From the NCBI GenBank assembly GCA_018818905.1, contig JAHIRA010000176.1, positions 1 through 5,520 on the forward strand: 5,520 nt of DNA, read 5' to 3'. The notes beneath the pieces are model-generated. The model did no database searches. It was not told the DNA's origin and saw nothing but the letters and a program-made list of their open reading frames with translations. Positions 4,763 through 5,520 of the stretch are shown here, piece after piece. The number at the start of each line of letters is the position of its first letter. Within the stretch, counting starts at the first letter, position 1. Both the position numbers and the translations under genes were made by a program. This DNA comes from Patescibacteria group bacterium (GTDB taxonomy: Bacteria; Patescibacteriota; JABMPQ01; JAHIRA01).

Positions 4763-5520
4763 TACATTTTTGATTTGAGCCTCAAGGCCTATCTTTGTTT
4801 TTCGATCCAAAGACCATATTGGATTAATCTCTGAATTGGGAAAATGTTTTAGAATTGATCTACTCAAGTCTTTGAACTGATGTGGATCAATTTCAAGAAA
4901 CAACAAAAGCTCTTTATCTATTACATTTGAGAGAAGAGGGAGCAACTCTCGATAATGATCAAGTCCGTCGTCTCCTGAAACAAGAGCTTTCCGGGGCTCA
5001 TGCTTTACTTCCGGACTGACTTTTTTGTAGACTTTTTTTGAAAGATAAGGAAGATTAGCGACGACAACGTCGAGTTTGGTCTTGGGGTAGTTTTTGAGTA
5101 GATCACTTTTAAGTAGTGTTACACTTTTGGCTTCATGGCTGGAGAGATTTTCTTTGGCCACTTCTATGGCTTGACTAGAAATATCAGAAGCTATTATTTT
5201 GGCTTTAGGAAAGGCTTTTGAGAGCACTAGAGCTATTTCTCCTGAGCCGGTACCAACGTCGGCCATTACTAAATTATCCTTATTCGGAAAAATTCCCCTA
5301 ACTTTCTCAATTACGTGTTCAAGAATAGTTTCAGTTTCTGGTCTGGGGATGAGAACTCTTGAGGTGACTTTTATTTTGTAGCCAAAGAAATTCTTGTAGC
5401 CAATTAAATAGGCTATTGGAATTCCTTGTTTTCTTTTTTCAACGAGGGCTAGGAAGGTACTTAAATGTGTTGCTTCAATTTCCTGATCAAGGGAGGCGAT
5501 CTTCTTCTCTGTGGAAATAT
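4754..5520 (-). CDS. prmC: Release factor N5-glutamine methyltransferase PrmC, 5' end outside window
   Basis: Class I SAM-dependent methyltransferase of the PrmC (HemK) family, which methylates the Gln of the GGQ motif in peptide release factors. The frame is open from the window edge to TAA (4756-4754), giving 254 visible residues; perhaps 20-40 N-terminal residues are missing compared with the usual 275-290. The in-frame ATG at 5266 is internal, since family sequence continues upstream of it. Seen in order (fragment numbering): the linker signature GIPIAYLIGYKNFFGY (32-47), VLIPRPETE (55-63), the SAM-binding DVGTGSGEIAL (87-97), the acidic motif II SDIS, and the catalytic-loop motif at 155-158. 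That motif is NLPY rather than the canonical NPPY. EPRKALVSGDDGLDHYREL matches the family C-terminal block. The neighbour prfA, often adjacent, would lie outside the window if present. Confidence 0.93.
   Translation of the reverse strand, partial: ISTEKKIASLDQEIEATHLSTFLALVEKRKQGIPIAYLIGYKNFFGYKIKVTSRVLIPRPETETILEHVIEKVRGIFPNKDNLVMADVGTGSGEIALVLSKAFPKAKIIASDISSQAIEVAKENLSSHEAKSVTLLKSDLLKNYPKTKLDVVVANLPYLSKKVYKKVSPEVKHEPRKALVSGDDGLDHYRELLPLLSNVIDKELLLFLEIDPHQFKDLSRSILKHFPNSEINPIWSLDRKTKIGLEAQIKNVLT

Noticed and set aside
4754..5266. A 170-residue methyltransferase starting at ATG 5266
   Set aside because: The same frame continues open to 5520 and encodes the PrmC signatures GIPIAYL and VLIPRPETE upstream, so 5266 is an internal Met.
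1..5520. UGA recoding (as in Gracilibacteria or Absconditabacteria)
   Set aside because: All identified genes end in TAA or TAG, contain no in-frame TGA and use TGG for Trp, so nothing calls for a non-standard code.
1..5520. tRNA or rRNA genes, insertion sequences, phage genes
   Set aside because: No cloverleaf, rRNA-like stretch, transposase frame or terminal inverted repeats were seen.

Overview
The window reads as a bacterial chromosome of moderate to low G+C using the standard genetic code: TAA and TAG end the genes, and UGA occurs inside none of them. Very compact genes, two membrane-anchored DUF3048 proteins instead of one YerB-type lipoprotein, a PrmC with NLPY in place of NPPY, and a mix of strong Shine-Dalgarno starts with apparently leaderless ones suggest a Patescibacteria (CPR) genome. 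That assignment is inference; no rRNA or other marker is present.

Layout. A small membrane protein (272 down to 1, minus strand) runs off the left edge. Its promoter and that of the first DUF3048 gene sit back to back in a 198-bp divergent spacer (273-470). Two paralogous DUF3048 genes follow on the plus strand (471-1550 and 1615-2847); the second has its own near-consensus promoter in the 64-bp gap. A hairpin terminator at 2871-2900 closes this unit and also contains the stop codon of the convergent minus-strand gene.

The right half is all minus strand. In transcription order it holds prmC (5' end beyond position 5520, stop at 4754), a radical SAM/SPASM enzyme (4554-3466), and a 164-residue cysteine-containing protein of unknown function (3382-2888). 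The radical SAM gene has an unusual leader. A promoter overlaps the end of prmC, then three consecutive hairpins follow, the last being a strong intrinsic terminator just before the ribosome binding site. The first hairpin carries an 11-nt segment exactly complementary to the terminator's 5' arm and loop, the arrangement expected of an attenuator or riboswitch expression platform.

How the genes relate. The DUF3048 pair probably encodes envelope proteins with external domains. PrmC methylates release factors. The SPASM enzyme has all ten cysteines expected for three [4Fe-4S] clusters, so it probably modifies a peptide or protein; its substrate is not evident. The best candidates for new biology are the putative attenuated SPASM gene and the C-x3-C-x2-C protein next to it.
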